64,000 bases of DNA from NCBI GenBank assembly GCA_002428685.1, contig DIXL01000085.1, positions 93,036-157,035 of the forward strand, given 5' to 3'. The stretch comes from Cloacimonetes bacterium UBA6081 (GTDB lineage: Bacteria > Cloacimonadota > Cloacimonadia > Cloacimonadales > Cloacimonadaceae). Positions 27,151 through 36,626 of this stretch are shown here, piece after piece. The position numbers and the translations under genes are program-made. The stretch's first letter is position 1. Each line of letters begins with the position of its first letter. The notes under the pieces were generated by a model. The model worked only from the letters and a program-made list of their open reading frames with translations. It was not told where the DNA came from and did no database searches.

Positions 27151-27211
27151 TCACCTTTTCACTTTTCCACTTTTCCACCAACTGTCCCCTGTTCACTGTC
27201 CCCTGACCCCT
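27151..27211. repeat. Dispersed repeat with TTTTCCAC and TGTCCCC units, pyrB-pyrC spacer
   Basis: Starts with cttttcacttttccac units and ends with ctgtcccctgttcactgtcc. On the minus strand it reads CAGGGGACAG followed by GTGGAAAAGTGG units, the same order as the repeat at 50889-50945. It begins immediately after the pyrB stop (27214). Between this and the preceding repeat, 27067-27150 holds nothing I can name. Confidence 0.78.
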
Positions 27212-27213
27212 AA

Positions 27214-28146
27214 TCACGCTTTACCGCCAAGAATCAAAAACATCAAGGCCATTCGGACAGCTACGCCATTGGCAACCTGTTCCACAATAACGCTTTGCAT
27301 GCCGTCTGCAATTTCGGGTAATATTTCCACACCGCGGTTCATTGGCCCGGGATGCATTATCAATGCGTGCTTTTTGGCATATTTTATGGTATCTTTGGAA
27401 AGCACATAGTGTTTGCTGTATTCTTCCAGCGAAGGAAACAAGCCCTCTCCCATGCGTTCCAATTGCATCCGCAAGCCCATTACCACATCAGCGTCATACA
27501 GGGCTGTGGCCAGGTCGTATTCCACGCGGCAGCCATAAACGCTTTCCATGTTTCCCGGCATCAGAGTTTTGGGGCCACAAACCGTAACTTTGGCACCCAG
27601 CTTTTGCATGCCGATAAGGTTGCTGCGAACCACACGGCTATTCAAAATATCGCCTACTATGGTTATTTTCAGCCCTTTCAGGTCGCCAAGTTTTTCCCAG
27701 ATGGAAAAGATGTCCAAAAGTGCCTGAGTTGGGTGAGCATGTCTGCCGTCTCCCCCATTTATTACAGGTTTACCGGAGTATTTATGCACCAATTGAGGGC
27801 TGCCGGGGCTGCTGTGCCTTATGCAATAAAGGTCTATCCCCATTGCCCCCAGGGTGTAAACTGTGTCTTGCAGGCTTTCACCTTTTTGCAATGCGGATAT
27901 GCTGGCCTGAAAGCTTACCACATCTGCGCTAAGGCGATTGGCAGCCAGCTCAAAACTCATGCGGGTGCGGGTGCTGTTTTCCACAAACAAAGTGCAAATG
28001 GTTTTCCCGCGTAAGGTAGGTATCTTCTTGTATTCCCGCAGGTTAATTTCCTTCATGCCTTTGGTGGCTTCCAAAATGAACATGATTTCTTCACGGGAAT
28101 AATCGTCGAGGTCGAACATGGGGCGTCCGAGAAATTGTGGCGTCAT
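27214..28146 (-). CDS. pyrB: Aspartate carbamoyltransferase catalytic subunit
   Basis: First committed step of pyrimidine synthesis: carbamoyl phosphate + aspartate. 310 residues. Carbamoyl-phosphate loop STRTRMSFELAANRL, mobile loop with SxxKGESL (ISALQKGESLQDT), HPTQALLDIF and MHPGPMNRGVEI, all intact. Strong ribosome binding site GGAAAGGAG. No pyrI is adjacent. First gene of pyrBCKD; TTGACC and TATAGA boxes occur upstream near 28200-28225 but with a short spacer. Confidence 0.97.
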   Translation of the reverse strand: MTPQFLGRPMFDLDDYSREEIMFILEATKGMKEINLREYKKIPTLRGKTICTLFVENSTRTRMSFELAANRLSADVVSFQASISALQKGESLQDTVYTLGAMGIDLYCIRHSSPGSPQLVHKYSGKPVINGGDGRHAHPTQALLDIFSIWEKLGDLKGLKITIVGDILNSRVVRSNLIGMQKLGAKVTVCGPKTLMPGNMESVYGCRVEYDLATALYDADVVMGLRMQLERMGEGLFPSLEEYSKHYVLSKDTIKYAKKHALIMHPGPMNRGVEILPEIADGMQSVIVEQVANGVAVRMALMFLILGGKA

Positions 28147-28317
28147 AAGTTACTCCTTTCCAGCTCTCTGGCTGAGATTAAAGGTATTTCCCTCAAATCT
28201 ATAGCATGGCATTTTTGGTCAAGTTATTTTTACGCATCTTCATTCTCTGCATCACCCTAAAAAGTTACGGCATCCACCATCCAGATTAGCTAAAAAGTCT
28301 GTTCCGTTTCCCTTCCA

Positions 28318-28570
28318 CGATAGCATTGCCATATCATTCCCATATCATTCCCAATAATATTGAGATTGATATGGGAATTATATGGGAATGCAAGCAAGAA
28401 ACAACCTCGTTTGACCCAAAAAGAGCGAGGACGCCTGTTGTGCTTATGCAACGAGCTTTTCAAGGATTTCTTGCTCATTATTTAGTAACAAATCCGCTCT
28501 TTTTGGGTTAAACGGAGAAAGGGAGTATCAGTATTCGAAACAAGGATTTTAGCATTAAAGGGAAAACGGG
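28318..28570 (+). repeat. Palindromic dispersed element, copy A
   Basis: Begins with a long imperfect palindrome (28321-28390) built from ATATCATTCCC units and their complements. It is followed by a second inverted repeat: cgtttgacccaaaaagagcg (28408-28427) against the complement of 28495-28514 (19 of 20 match), and then aaacaaggattttagcatta. The same order of blocks occurs in reverse orientation at 47195-47457. No open frame inside looks coding. Candidate miniature non-autonomous mobile element. Confidence 0.75.
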
Positions 28571-28792
28571 ATTTTCGGGATTTTGAATTTGCAATAAACA
28601 ACCTGTTTTCACATGATCTGCCACATACCAATACCTTTAGTCATCATAATCCTGAAATCCTCGTAAGAAAAAAAACATACACAATCCCTGTATGACTACA
28701 TCGCGAAGGAGCGGAAGAAATCTCCGCCCCTTACTATTTGTAATATTCCAGATTACCGGCACTAAAACACTTCAGAATTCCAGCATTCCAGC
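28571..28792 (-). terminator. Gene-free stretch with candidate terminator of the C25 gene
   Basis: The only structure seen is a hairpin ggagcgga (28708-28715) / tccgcccc (28723-28730) with one mismatch, about 60 bp after the stop of the minus-strand C25 gene. No clear T run follows on the minus strand, so termination is uncertain. AATCCTxxxAATCCT simple units occur near 28645. Confidence 0.4.
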
Positions 28793-31700
28793 CTATTTCA
28801 TCATCAACATCTTGTTGGTTTGGCTAAATCCATTCATTTGCAGTTTGTAGAAATATAAACCGCTGCTAACTGCATTACCATGGTTATCCAGGCCGTCCCA
28901 CACCAGTTTCTGTTCCCCTGCCAAAATGTCGCTATTAAGCAGAGTTTTTACCAACTGACCTTTCATGTTAAATACATTCAGCTTTGCATTGCCAGGATTT
29001 TTTGCCGTAAATGCAATAGTGGTTGTAGGATTGAAGGGATTGGGATAATTATACAGCTTTGTAACTTGAACCGGATTAAGCAGATCTTCTCCCGCCACAT
29101 AACTATCTGGAGGGGTGGTGGTAAATTTGATGGCAAGTTCTGCTGCCAAAGGAGACGCAGTTAAGGGATAAGTATTACCATGCGTGTAGGTTAAACCCTT
29201 CATCTGCGTGTGATCCTCTATGCCTACCGTGCAATACGTAGTAGTTACACCAGGATTATCCACAGCGTAATATTGCACTACAATATCTCCATCTGTTCCG
29301 ACGCGGGGATAGAGAATAATCTGGAATTTTTCCAGCGAAGCATCCTGCCCTAAATCTATATTATATTGATTGTAAGCTTTGTTCCATTCGATGATGAAGC
29401 GATTATTTGCGCTGTCATGCCAATAGATAATCCTGATATCATCAAAAATACCATTGCCTTCACCATCCACACCGGTTTTCATGCCTTTCAGATCATCCCA
29501 GTATGCTGCTACCATGGTATAGGGTCCCAAAGCAGCAGGTATGTAGCAATTGTAAAAATCTACCATGTCGGTGGGAATAAAGGAAATCCAGCCATTTGTG
29601 CACATGCTTACTGTGTTATAATCGCGGCCATAAAAGCGGAAAGTGAAGGGTAAGTCAACAGTTTTGGTGCCGTCATCCTTGTTCAAAAACAAGCTGCCCA
29701 GCGGAGTTCCACCTTCTGGATCCAACTCTACCCAATTGTAAACGGGAGCTTCGTTGTATCCGGTATCTGTAGAGTCATAAGCATAATATCCATATTCACA
29801 GGGACCGGTGGGATCTGTTGTTCCCGGGGTTCCGGCTGTTCCAGAATAGAAACAGAAGTATGAATAGTCTGAAGCATTGGAAGCCGTGAACCTAAAGGGT
29901 AAATTGTGGCCTGGGGTAACATTCGCCAGCAAAGTGATTGAAGCTGTAAACTGAGTTTCCTGGCCTGGTAATAAGGTTCCAATGTTAATGGGAGCACTTT
30001 GAGCTACCGCTGCTGTCGTAAGGGAATTTATGGTAATATCAATGTTTTCCATGGCAGAATTTCCCGTATTACAAACGGTAAAGGTAATGGGACTTGTTTG
30101 GCCACTATGAAAAGTTCCATTGTGATCGTAAACAATAATTTTAGCTCCGCCGGCTTTCAGTTGGAACACATGATTTTCTACAGGATTGGTGGTGCTAATG
30201 GAAAAGTCCATAATGTCAAAGGGAGTTAAAGCTCCGGAAGTGGTAAAAGCAAAGGTTAGGGTAGTGGTTTCCCCTGCTGCAAGGCTTCCAATAGTTAATG
30301 TCGGCACAGCAATATTTACTGCGGCATGATTGGAGCCAAGGGTAACTGCTACATTGGAATAGGCATTGGCCGAAAAGTTCTTTAATTGTATCTCAAGATT
30401 GTAGTTGGTATTTGGATCAATCATGCTATTGAGCAGGCTATTTGATGTAATCCCGATGGTGGCAGGGCTATCTGCAACAAGTTCTGCAACTAAAGGGACA
30501 AAATTTGGCTTGGTAATAGTAACGGTCAGATTTCCTGTCTGATTGGGATCAACAGGCAATATGGTGTATCCGTTTTTTACTGTGGCGTATGAATAGTCTA
30601 TCCCGTTTTTGGTTCCGGTTACCATTGCCCCTTCCAAAGCAGATGAATTTATACGGATATGGCTGTCGCTTTGGGATATATTTAGCCCACCTTCTATTAC
30701 GCTGCTGGAAATGGTCTGGGGAGTAAGCACCCACATATTCAGGCTGGGATCGCTAAGAATGTTGTAAACGTGATAGTAGAATGCTACATATTGGCCTGGA
30801 GCTAGGTCATTGGGGAAATTCTTATACAGTTCCATTTTACCAGCCAACACACTGCTGCCAAATCCACGCACTCCATTATCCAAAATGCTGCGGAATGCAC
30901 CACTGGAGATGGAATTGTTCAGCCTGGTTTTGGTATGCAAGTCGGAAGGCCCTACAAAGGCAACACATCCTCCCGGAGAAGACATAGTGCCCATTCGCAT
31001 CCACTTTTCACCGAAGTTGGGATTTACGGGATTGGCAAAATCGCCGGTGTTGCAGACTATGGAAAAAACTATCGGCATTTTGGGGCCATTAAAGGTAGAA
31101 TTTAGATCTGGAATATGGAAAGAAGGATAATGCCAGCCATTGGCATCTCCCCAACCACGGTAACTGATAAATTGCACTCCCTGATTGATAGCCTGCAAAA
31201 TACTGGATGTCCCAGGATAACTGGGTGGGTAAAAAACGCTATCAACCTGCGTGTAGCCATAGTTTAACATCTTGTTGCGTAACCAACGGGACATATACAC
31301 AGGAGTTGTTGGCCGCAAACCACCTTCAGCATAGTTCCCAGCTACTACCAAAGCTTTATTCATCCAGTTAGAATCGGTCATATAGGGGGTTTTTTCGTAA
31401 GATATTGTCTTATTCACCATGGTGATAAATTCACTGGCATCGCTGAAGGAAAAACGTCCTACAATCATTTCAGGAAAGTAGTCATCTCCATCCAGGGTGG
31501 CGAAATAGTTGTCATCAGCATCGTTTTCGGCATACTCCGGAGAGGGATAGAAATTTGTGGGAATGGCAAAAGTCCCAATTACATCACCCCATAAGAACAG
31601 ATAGTCGGTTCCATACTGCTGATAATGAGTAAGAATATAATCTTTTATCTGTTGGATACTGCTACCAATTTCTGAACGGTTTGCCACATAAACATCGTAA

Positions 31701-32317
31701 CCTTGAGCCTTTTTCCAATTGATGTATTCCTGCTGGTAAGGTGCTAACTGAGTGTGGCTTATAATCAACATACTAGGGCGTCTGAAGCTTAGGTTTCGCA
31801 GATACGACTGATCATAGTTGTCAGCTAAAGTCTTATATGCTTCTTCAAAGGCAGCGGAAATGGTTGCAGGCACTGGAACAGGTTGGTTGCCAATTAAATC
31901 GAAATCAATGTTTACCAGAGTGCGCACTTGAGTTTCGGTGGAAATCTGAGTTTCAATTTTAATGGTAAACCCACGCATCTCTCTGAATGTAAACCCATGC
32001 ACTATTTGCAAAGCACTCTCTTCCCGCTTTTGTTCTGCAAAAAGGAAATTCCCGCTGAGGTCAAACACATTCCAGGTCATGCTATTTACCTGCAATGCTG
32101 CGTTGACAAAGGGAAAGGCAAGGGTTGTAGTTATCGCCGGAGTGGGAGCAGATACATCTCCCTCATCTAAATCTGCAGTCATCTCTGCCATGGGGCTTAA
32201 GCGTAAAGCCTCCATTCTGGCATTCAATACGTTACCGTTCACGCTGTAGTTTTGCAAGCCGGCTGCCCCTAATAGGCCATAAGCAAGGAGCAGGATTGCG
32301 ACTATATACTGTTTCAT
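28793..32317 (-). CDS. Gingipain-like C25 family secreted protein with C-terminal sorting domain
   Basis: 1174 residues with a signal peptide (MKQYIVAILLLAYGLLGAAG) and ribosome binding site GGAGG. N-terminal propeptide-like region to about 180; C25-type domain about 180-530 (LIISHTQLAPYQQEYINWKKAQGYDVYV; DYLFLWGD; DNYFATLDGDDYFPEMIVGRF). The nucleophile Cys lies in SIVCNTGDF (C422), but the His motif, normally GHG, reads YRGWGDANGW (W389). Ig-like repeats follow (about 560-830), then a beta-rich domain (EYGYYAYDSTDTGYN on), and a FlgD-like type A sorting domain at about 1090-1174 (YNYPNPFNPTTTIAF, ending NKMLMMK). Probably a surface-attached peptidase, or an inactive relative. Confidence 0.88.
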   Translation of the reverse strand: MKQYIVAILLLAYGLLGAAGLQNYSVNGNVLNARMEALRLSPMAEMTADLDEGDVSAPTPAITTTLAFPFVNAALQVNSMTWNVFDLSGNFLFAEQKREESALQIVHGFTFREMRGFTIKIETQISTETQVRTLVNIDFDLIGNQPVPVPATISAAFEEAYKTLADNYDQSYLRNLSFRRPSMLIISHTQLAPYQQEYINWKKAQGYDVYVANRSEIGSSIQQIKDYILTHYQQYGTDYLFLWGDVIGTFAIPTNFYPSPEYAENDADDNYFATLDGDDYFPEMIVGRFSFSDASEFITMVNKTISYEKTPYMTDSNWMNKALVVAGNYAEGGLRPTTPVYMSRWLRNKMLNYGYTQVDSVFYPPSYPGTSSILQAINQGVQFISYRGWGDANGWHYPSFHIPDLNSTFNGPKMPIVFSIVCNTGDFANPVNPNFGEKWMRMGTMSSPGGCVAFVGPSDLHTKTRLNNSISSGAFRSILDNGVRGFGSSVLAGKMELYKNFPNDLAPGQYVAFYYHVYNILSDPSLNMWVLTPQTISSSVIEGGLNISQSDSHIRINSSALEGAMVTGTKNGIDYSYATVKNGYTILPVDPNQTGNLTVTITKPNFVPLVAELVADSPATIGITSNSLLNSMIDPNTNYNLEIQLKNFSANAYSNVAVTLGSNHAAVNIAVPTLTIGSLAAGETTTLTFAFTTSGALTPFDIMDFSISTTNPVENHVFQLKAGGAKIIVYDHNGTFHSGQTSPITFTVCNTGNSAMENIDITINSLTTAAVAQSAPINIGTLLPGQETQFTASITLLANVTPGHNLPFRFTASNASDYSYFCFYSGTAGTPGTTDPTGPCEYGYYAYDSTDTGYNEAPVYNWVELDPEGGTPLGSLFLNKDDGTKTVDLPFTFRFYGRDYNTVSMCTNGWISFIPTDMVDFYNCYIPAALGPYTMVAAYWDDLKGMKTGVDGEGNGIFDDIRIIYWHDSANNRFIIEWNKAYNQYNIDLGQDASLEKFQIILYPRVGTDGDIVVQYYAVDNPGVTTTYCTVGIEDHTQMKGLTYTHGNTYPLTASPLAAELAIKFTTTPPDSYVAGEDLLNPVQVTKLYNYPNPFNPTTTIAFTAKNPGNAKLNVFNMKGQLVKTLLNSDILAGEQKLVWDGLDNHGNAVSSGLYFYKLQMNGFSQTNKMLMMK

Positions 32318-32469
32318 TTTTCCTCCATCGATAAGTTCTTATTTATGATATATGCAACTTCCTTTCCAAATCCCCAAATAATCTTTACTTTCTATTATAC
32401 TTTTGGATTTGGCTGTTTACTTGCATAACAGCTTAATCTCTATTAACATGAAAATATAAGGATTTATGA

Positions 32470-33378
32470 ATGCGATTTAGAAATAACTGGATAGCACTGA
32501 TTTGCCTGGTGCTACTTATTGCAGCTTGCGGGAAAAATACTGAGTTAACCCCACCGGATGTCGATCACACCGATATCAGTTTTGGAACCGATAATACTTT
32601 GGATATCATAACCTGGAATATAAAATTGTTTCCCGAGGCTACAAATATATCGGAGCTAAAACAGATGATTCCGGCCATGAATGCCGATGTTATTGCTTTT
32701 CAGGAAATAATGGACTACACTGCCTTTATGAGCATGGTTGCCCAAATTCCAAATTATGCTGCCTTAGTTTATGATGCCACTGCGGATTACCGTTTGGCTT
32801 ATGTGTATGACACAAGAACCATAACAGTTAATAATCAATACACAATTTACAATGGTGATTCCAATCCTTTTCCCAGACCGCCCTATGTGCTGGATTTCAA
32901 TTGGAATAATGAAAATTACTACGTTATAAACAACCACCTGAAAGCCTATGGCGATAACTATATAGATGAAAGTGATGACTGGGATGAAGAATACCGTCGG
33001 CGCACAGCCTGCCAAAAACTGGATTATTACATCAGCACCAACCTCCCCGATAAAAAAGTTATAGTCGTTGGCGATATGAATGATCAAATTGCAGAACCAG
33101 CAGAATATAATGTATTCTTAAGCTTTATAGATAAGCCAGCGGAGTATCTCTTTGCCGATATGCCCATAGCTGTTAGCCCCAATTATAACAATGTGTCTTA
33201 TCCAAGTTCATTAAGCCATATCGACCATATTTTAATCAGCAACGAGCTTTTCGAAGCCTTTACCGCTGGACAAAGCTATTGCCGCACGATAAAGGCTGAA
33301 AATTGGATGGTAAACTGGAACACCTATGCCAGCACTATCTCTGATCACAGGCCTGTGGGCATCAGAATTGGTTATTAA
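32470..33378 (+). CDS. Endonuclease/exonuclease/phosphatase-family lipoprotein
   Basis: 302 residues with a lipoprotein signal ending LLIAAC (C20), so anchored to the envelope. The EEP fold is complete by motif: TWNIKLFPE (Asn), AFQEIMD (metal-binding Glu), NNHLKAYGDN, VVGDMNDQ (Asp/Asn), LSHIDHILIS and ISDHRPVGI (catalytic Asp-His). Substrate may be nucleic acid or a phosphoester; not resolvable here. AAGGA precedes the start. Its last four bases overlap the end of the convergent phosphohexomutase gene. Confidence 0.9.
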   Translation: MRFRNNWIALICLVLLIAACGKNTELTPPDVDHTDISFGTDNTLDIITWNIKLFPEATNISELKQMIPAMNADVIAFQEIMDYTAFMSMVAQIPNYAALVYDATADYRLAYVYDTRTITVNNQYTIYNGDSNPFPRPPYVLDFNWNNENYYVINNHLKAYGDNYIDESDDWDEEYRRRTACQKLDYYISTNLPDKKVIVVGDMNDQIAEPAEYNVFLSFIDKPAEYLFADMPIAVSPNYNNVSYPSSLSHIDHILISNELFEAFTAGQSYCRTIKAENWMVNWNTYASTISDHRPVGIRIGY

Positions 33379-34751
33379 GCGTAAGTAACAGCTCTTCTGA
33401 TCTTAGCTATCACCTCATCGCACAGTTGGCGCGAACGCTGGGGAGAATCACTTTCCACATAAATACGGATAATTGGTTCAGTGCCCGATTTGCGCACATG
33501 GATCCAGTGTTTATCACCTGTTGCTTTTATGCCATCCTGGGTATCCAATGTGTATCCGGCAAAAAAGCTTGGAACTGCTTGCATAGCTGTGTCCATTTGA
33601 CTGGATTCCAAGGTTAGCTTGTCTTTGGCAAAATAGTATTGAGGCAATTCACTAGCCAATTGAGAGATGCTTTTTCCGCTTTCGGCCATCAAACCAAGGA
33701 TCAGAGCCATTCCGACCATCGCATCACGGGTATAATGAACTTCCGGACAAATGACTCCACCATTGCCTTCCCCTCCAATGGGAGAAGCCAATTCCTGCAT
33801 CTTTTTGCCTACATTAATCTCCCCCACCTTGGTACGAACTACTGAGGCACCATACCTGGCAGCAATATCGTCTGAAAGCATTGAACTGCTGAGATTTACT
33901 ACAACAGTGCCAATCTTTTTGGGAAGGACAAATAATTCTGCCAAAGCAATGGTCAGCTCTTCACCAATACATTTCCCCAGTTCAGAGACAATAGAAAGCC
34001 TATCTACGTCCGGATCAGTGGCAAATCCTATATCTGCACCATAAAACTTTACTGCTTCTTCCAATTGACCAAGGTTTTCGTTCAATGGTTCTGCCACATG
34101 GGCAAAAATGCCGCTTGGCTCACTGTTTAGTTCATATACTGTGCACCCAAGTTTTTTAAGAAGCATGGGCGAAATAAATCCCCCTGCTCCATTTACGGAA
34201 TCAATCACAACTTTTAGCTGGCGGGCTTTGATTTGATCAATGTTCAAATAAGGTATGGACAGCACTTTGTCAATATGCCTATTCGTTGCATCCATATCTG
34301 TGCTTAGCTTGCCGATTTTATCCCATTCAACCCAGTTTATCGCATCGTGGACAGAGGCTAAGAATTCAGCAGCTTTTTCGGGTGCCAAAAACATGCCATC
34401 TGCATCAACAAACTTCATGGCATTCCACTCTGGAGGATTGTGAGAAGCTGTAATGGATATTCCGCCTATGGCATCTGATTGTTCCACTGCCAATAACACC
34501 GTAGGAGTAGAAACAACGCCCAAGTCAGTAACATTGCAGCCAACGCTTATTAGTGCAGAAACAATACTATGCAGCATGGCATTGCCTGTGGTTCGGCTGT
34601 CTCTACCCACAATTATTTCCGGAGTTTGAGAAGCATTGAGACTTTTTTGAAACTCGCCAAATTTAGCGGCAAATTGTATGGCTATAATAGGATTAAGGGT
34701 GTCTGCAAAGACACCCCTAACGCCGCTAACGCTTGTCATTAGCTTGCTCAT
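33375..34751 (-). CDS. Phosphohexomutase (phosphoglucosamine / phosphomannomutase family)
   Basis: Alpha-D-phosphohexomutase, 458 residues. Phosphoserine loop ITASHNPPEWN with S103, Mg-binding DPDVDRL (D246, D248, D250), sugar loop GEGNGGVICPE and phosphate loop RKSGTEPIIRIY. The N-terminus SVSGVRGVFADTLNP resembles the Bacteroidetes GlmM-like group. The likely role is cell-wall or envelope sugar supply (glucosamine-6-P to 1-P), but the substrate cannot be fixed from motifs. Seven bases downstream of the PpiD-like gene. Confidence 0.92.
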   Translation of the reverse strand: MSKLMTSVSGVRGVFADTLNPIIAIQFAAKFGEFQKSLNASQTPEIIVGRDSRTTGNAMLHSIVSALISVGCNVTDLGVVSTPTVLLAVEQSDAIGGISITASHNPPEWNAMKFVDADGMFLAPEKAAEFLASVHDAINWVEWDKIGKLSTDMDATNRHIDKVLSIPYLNIDQIKARQLKVVIDSVNGAGGFISPMLLKKLGCTVYELNSEPSGIFAHVAEPLNENLGQLEEAVKFYGADIGFATDPDVDRLSIVSELGKCIGEELTIALAELFVLPKKIGTVVVNLSSSMLSDDIAARYGASVVRTKVGEINVGKKMQELASPIGGEGNGGVICPEVHYTRDAMVGMALILGLMAESGKSISQLASELPQYYFAKDKLTLESSQMDTAMQAVPSFFAGYTLDTQDGIKATGDKHWIHVRKSGTEPIIRIYVESDSPQRSRQLCDEVIAKIRRAVTYA

Positions 34752-34757
34752 AACTTC

Positions 34758-36539
34758 TTACATTCCGAATTTTGCTCGGTTGTCCACAATCTTGGCGGTC
34801 TTTTTCATGGCATCATACCAACGGTTCCAGGCAGCGTCTTCCAAGCGTTTCCGAATGGTTTCCTGCCCATCTTTATCTTTGGCAAATGCGGCTAAATCCG
34901 GCTTTTTACGTTCTGTGGCAGAAATGATAAAGCTACCTTCCTTGGTGTGAATCAAGCCACTGGTCTGATTGCTTTCCAGCTTCAGAGCAGCAGTGGTAAA
35001 TTCTTCTGCAATACCAACATTGGGGATATTAGAGCCTTTTTTATGCAGCGGCAAGTCCATTATCTTCCAGCCTTCTTTGGCAGCAGCAGTAAAATATTCG
35101 CCACTTGGGTATTTTTTTACGAACTCATCTGCTTTCACCTTGATATTGGCCACTTTTTTCTCTTTTTCCAGTTGGTATTTGATACGTAGTTTCACTTTTT
35201 CAAAGTCTTCGAAATATTCTTTTTTATTATCCAGCATCTGAGCAATTATCATGCGGTTCTGTTGATCCGTCATCATTTCTGAAACAGTTTTGGCTTTGGC
35301 GGTGCGCATAAATTGCACCATAGAGCTAAGATTGCCAATTCCGGGAATATATTCTTGATCATGAGGGACCCAATCGCTTTCGCTGGCTTCCATTTTCAGC
35401 TCTTTGGCTGCGGCATCAATGCCTTTTTTCTTGATTAGCTTACTTGCTTTTTCTGCTTTGATTGCCAGTTCTTCTTTGGTAGCATCGGAAGCTTTTACTG
35501 AAAGCAGAATATGGCTTGCTTTAATTTTTGCTTCAGGTCCAACGGCACCCAGACTGTCGCAGCGGATAATATGCCAACCAAAGTTGGTTTTTACCGGCTG
35601 ACTAATCTGACCGGGTTTCAGACTAAAAGCTGTATTTTCAAATTCAGGCACCATTTGTCCACGGCCGAATACGCCCAATGAACCGCCATTTGCTTTGGAA
35701 CCAGGATCTTCAGAATATTCTGAGGCAAGAGCCGAGAAATCTTCACCATTGATAGCGCGTTTATAAATGTCCATGGCACTTTTTTGAATTTCCGCGAAGT
35801 CTTTATCGGAAGGTTTTTCTTCGAAGGCAATGTATTTCATGCGGGACGCTGGTCCCTTCTTAAATTCTGTGTTCTTATTCTTATCGTAATAGGCTTTAAT
35901 TTCTGCATCTGTAACTGTAACAGGATCAGACATGTTAAAATCGAACCAAATGAATTTTCCGGTAACCGTATCGTTTTCTTTGATATAATCTACTTTCAAA
36001 CTATCAAGAGTGATGCCAGATTTGGCCTTGATTTTCTCCTGCAGTTTTTGGCGGGGCAGATAACTACGCACGTAGTCTTCCATCATAACAAAAAACTCGG
36101 GGTTATTTTTCAAGGCAGAGAGATACTTCGTTTTGTCGAAGATGCCATTGGTTTGAAGGGATTCATTCTGCATCAGTTCTTGAGGAGGGTTGTTTTGCAT
36201 TTCGGTAAGAATATCATCCTCGGTAACTTTAATCTTGTTCTTCTTAATCTGTTGATTCCAGAGGATATCGTCCACCAAAGCCTGCCAAGCTTGACCTTCC
36301 AGGCTTTTACGGGTGTTATCGTCCATGGGCTGATCTTTATACATTTCCGCATAGCGGTTGTACATATCTTGTATCTTGCTTTGATACATTTCCAGCGTAA
36401 TCTTCTTGCCATTCACTTTCCCCAAATAGGGTTGGGGTCTAAGCAATTCGGCCAAACCGACTGCGCCCATACCAAGGATGAAGATAATCGCTATAAAATA
36501 GATGACTAACTTCTGTTTCTTTCTCAGGTTCTCGAGCAT
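34758..36539 (-). CDS. PpiD/SurA-like membrane-anchored peptidyl-prolyl isomerase
   Basis: Envelope foldase, 593 residues from ATG 36539 (GGAGGATAGAA upstream; an in-frame codon at 36554 is less likely). One N-terminal membrane helix (KLVIYFIAIIFILGMGAVGL), a SurA-N-like helical region, a well-preserved parvulin domain (about 246-335; LASEYSEDPGSKANGGSLGVFG, GWHIIRC), and a second, degenerate parvulin-like segment (KIKASHILLSVKASD on). The layout matches PpiD. It probably helps fold exported proteins, including the large sorting-domain proteins in this window. Confidence 0.9.
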   Translation of the reverse strand: MLENLRKKQKLVIYFIAIIFILGMGAVGLAELLRPQPYLGKVNGKKITLEMYQSKIQDMYNRYAEMYKDQPMDDNTRKSLEGQAWQALVDDILWNQQIKKNKIKVTEDDILTEMQNNPPQELMQNESLQTNGIFDKTKYLSALKNNPEFFVMMEDYVRSYLPRQKLQEKIKAKSGITLDSLKVDYIKENDTVTGKFIWFDFNMSDPVTVTDAEIKAYYDKNKNTEFKKGPASRMKYIAFEEKPSDKDFAEIQKSAMDIYKRAINGEDFSALASEYSEDPGSKANGGSLGVFGRGQMVPEFENTAFSLKPGQISQPVKTNFGWHIIRCDSLGAVGPEAKIKASHILLSVKASDATKEELAIKAEKASKLIKKKGIDAAAKELKMEASESDWVPHDQEYIPGIGNLSSMVQFMRTAKAKTVSEMMTDQQNRMIIAQMLDNKKEYFEDFEKVKLRIKYQLEKEKKVANIKVKADEFVKKYPSGEYFTAAAKEGWKIMDLPLHKKGSNIPNVGIAEEFTTAALKLESNQTSGLIHTKEGSFIISATERKKPDLAAFAKDKDGQETIRKRLEDAAWNRWYDAMKKTAKIVDNRAKFGM

Positions 36540-36626
36540 TTCTATCCTCCACAATGGATCATAATTTCTCTTTAGATAGCCACAATTTTAAACCTGTCTT
36601 TTTATTCAAGCTTTTTTTTGGAGGGG

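Noticed and set aside
28318..28570. CRISPR-like array of ATATCATTCCC units
   Set aside because: Units are adjacent and palindromic without unique spacers, and no cas genes are present; better read as a palindromic repeat element.
35784..36509. 241-codon open frame on the plus strand
   Set aside because: Lies fully opposite the PpiD-like gene, which has clear parvulin motifs and a ribosome binding site; the plus frame has no recognisable domain.
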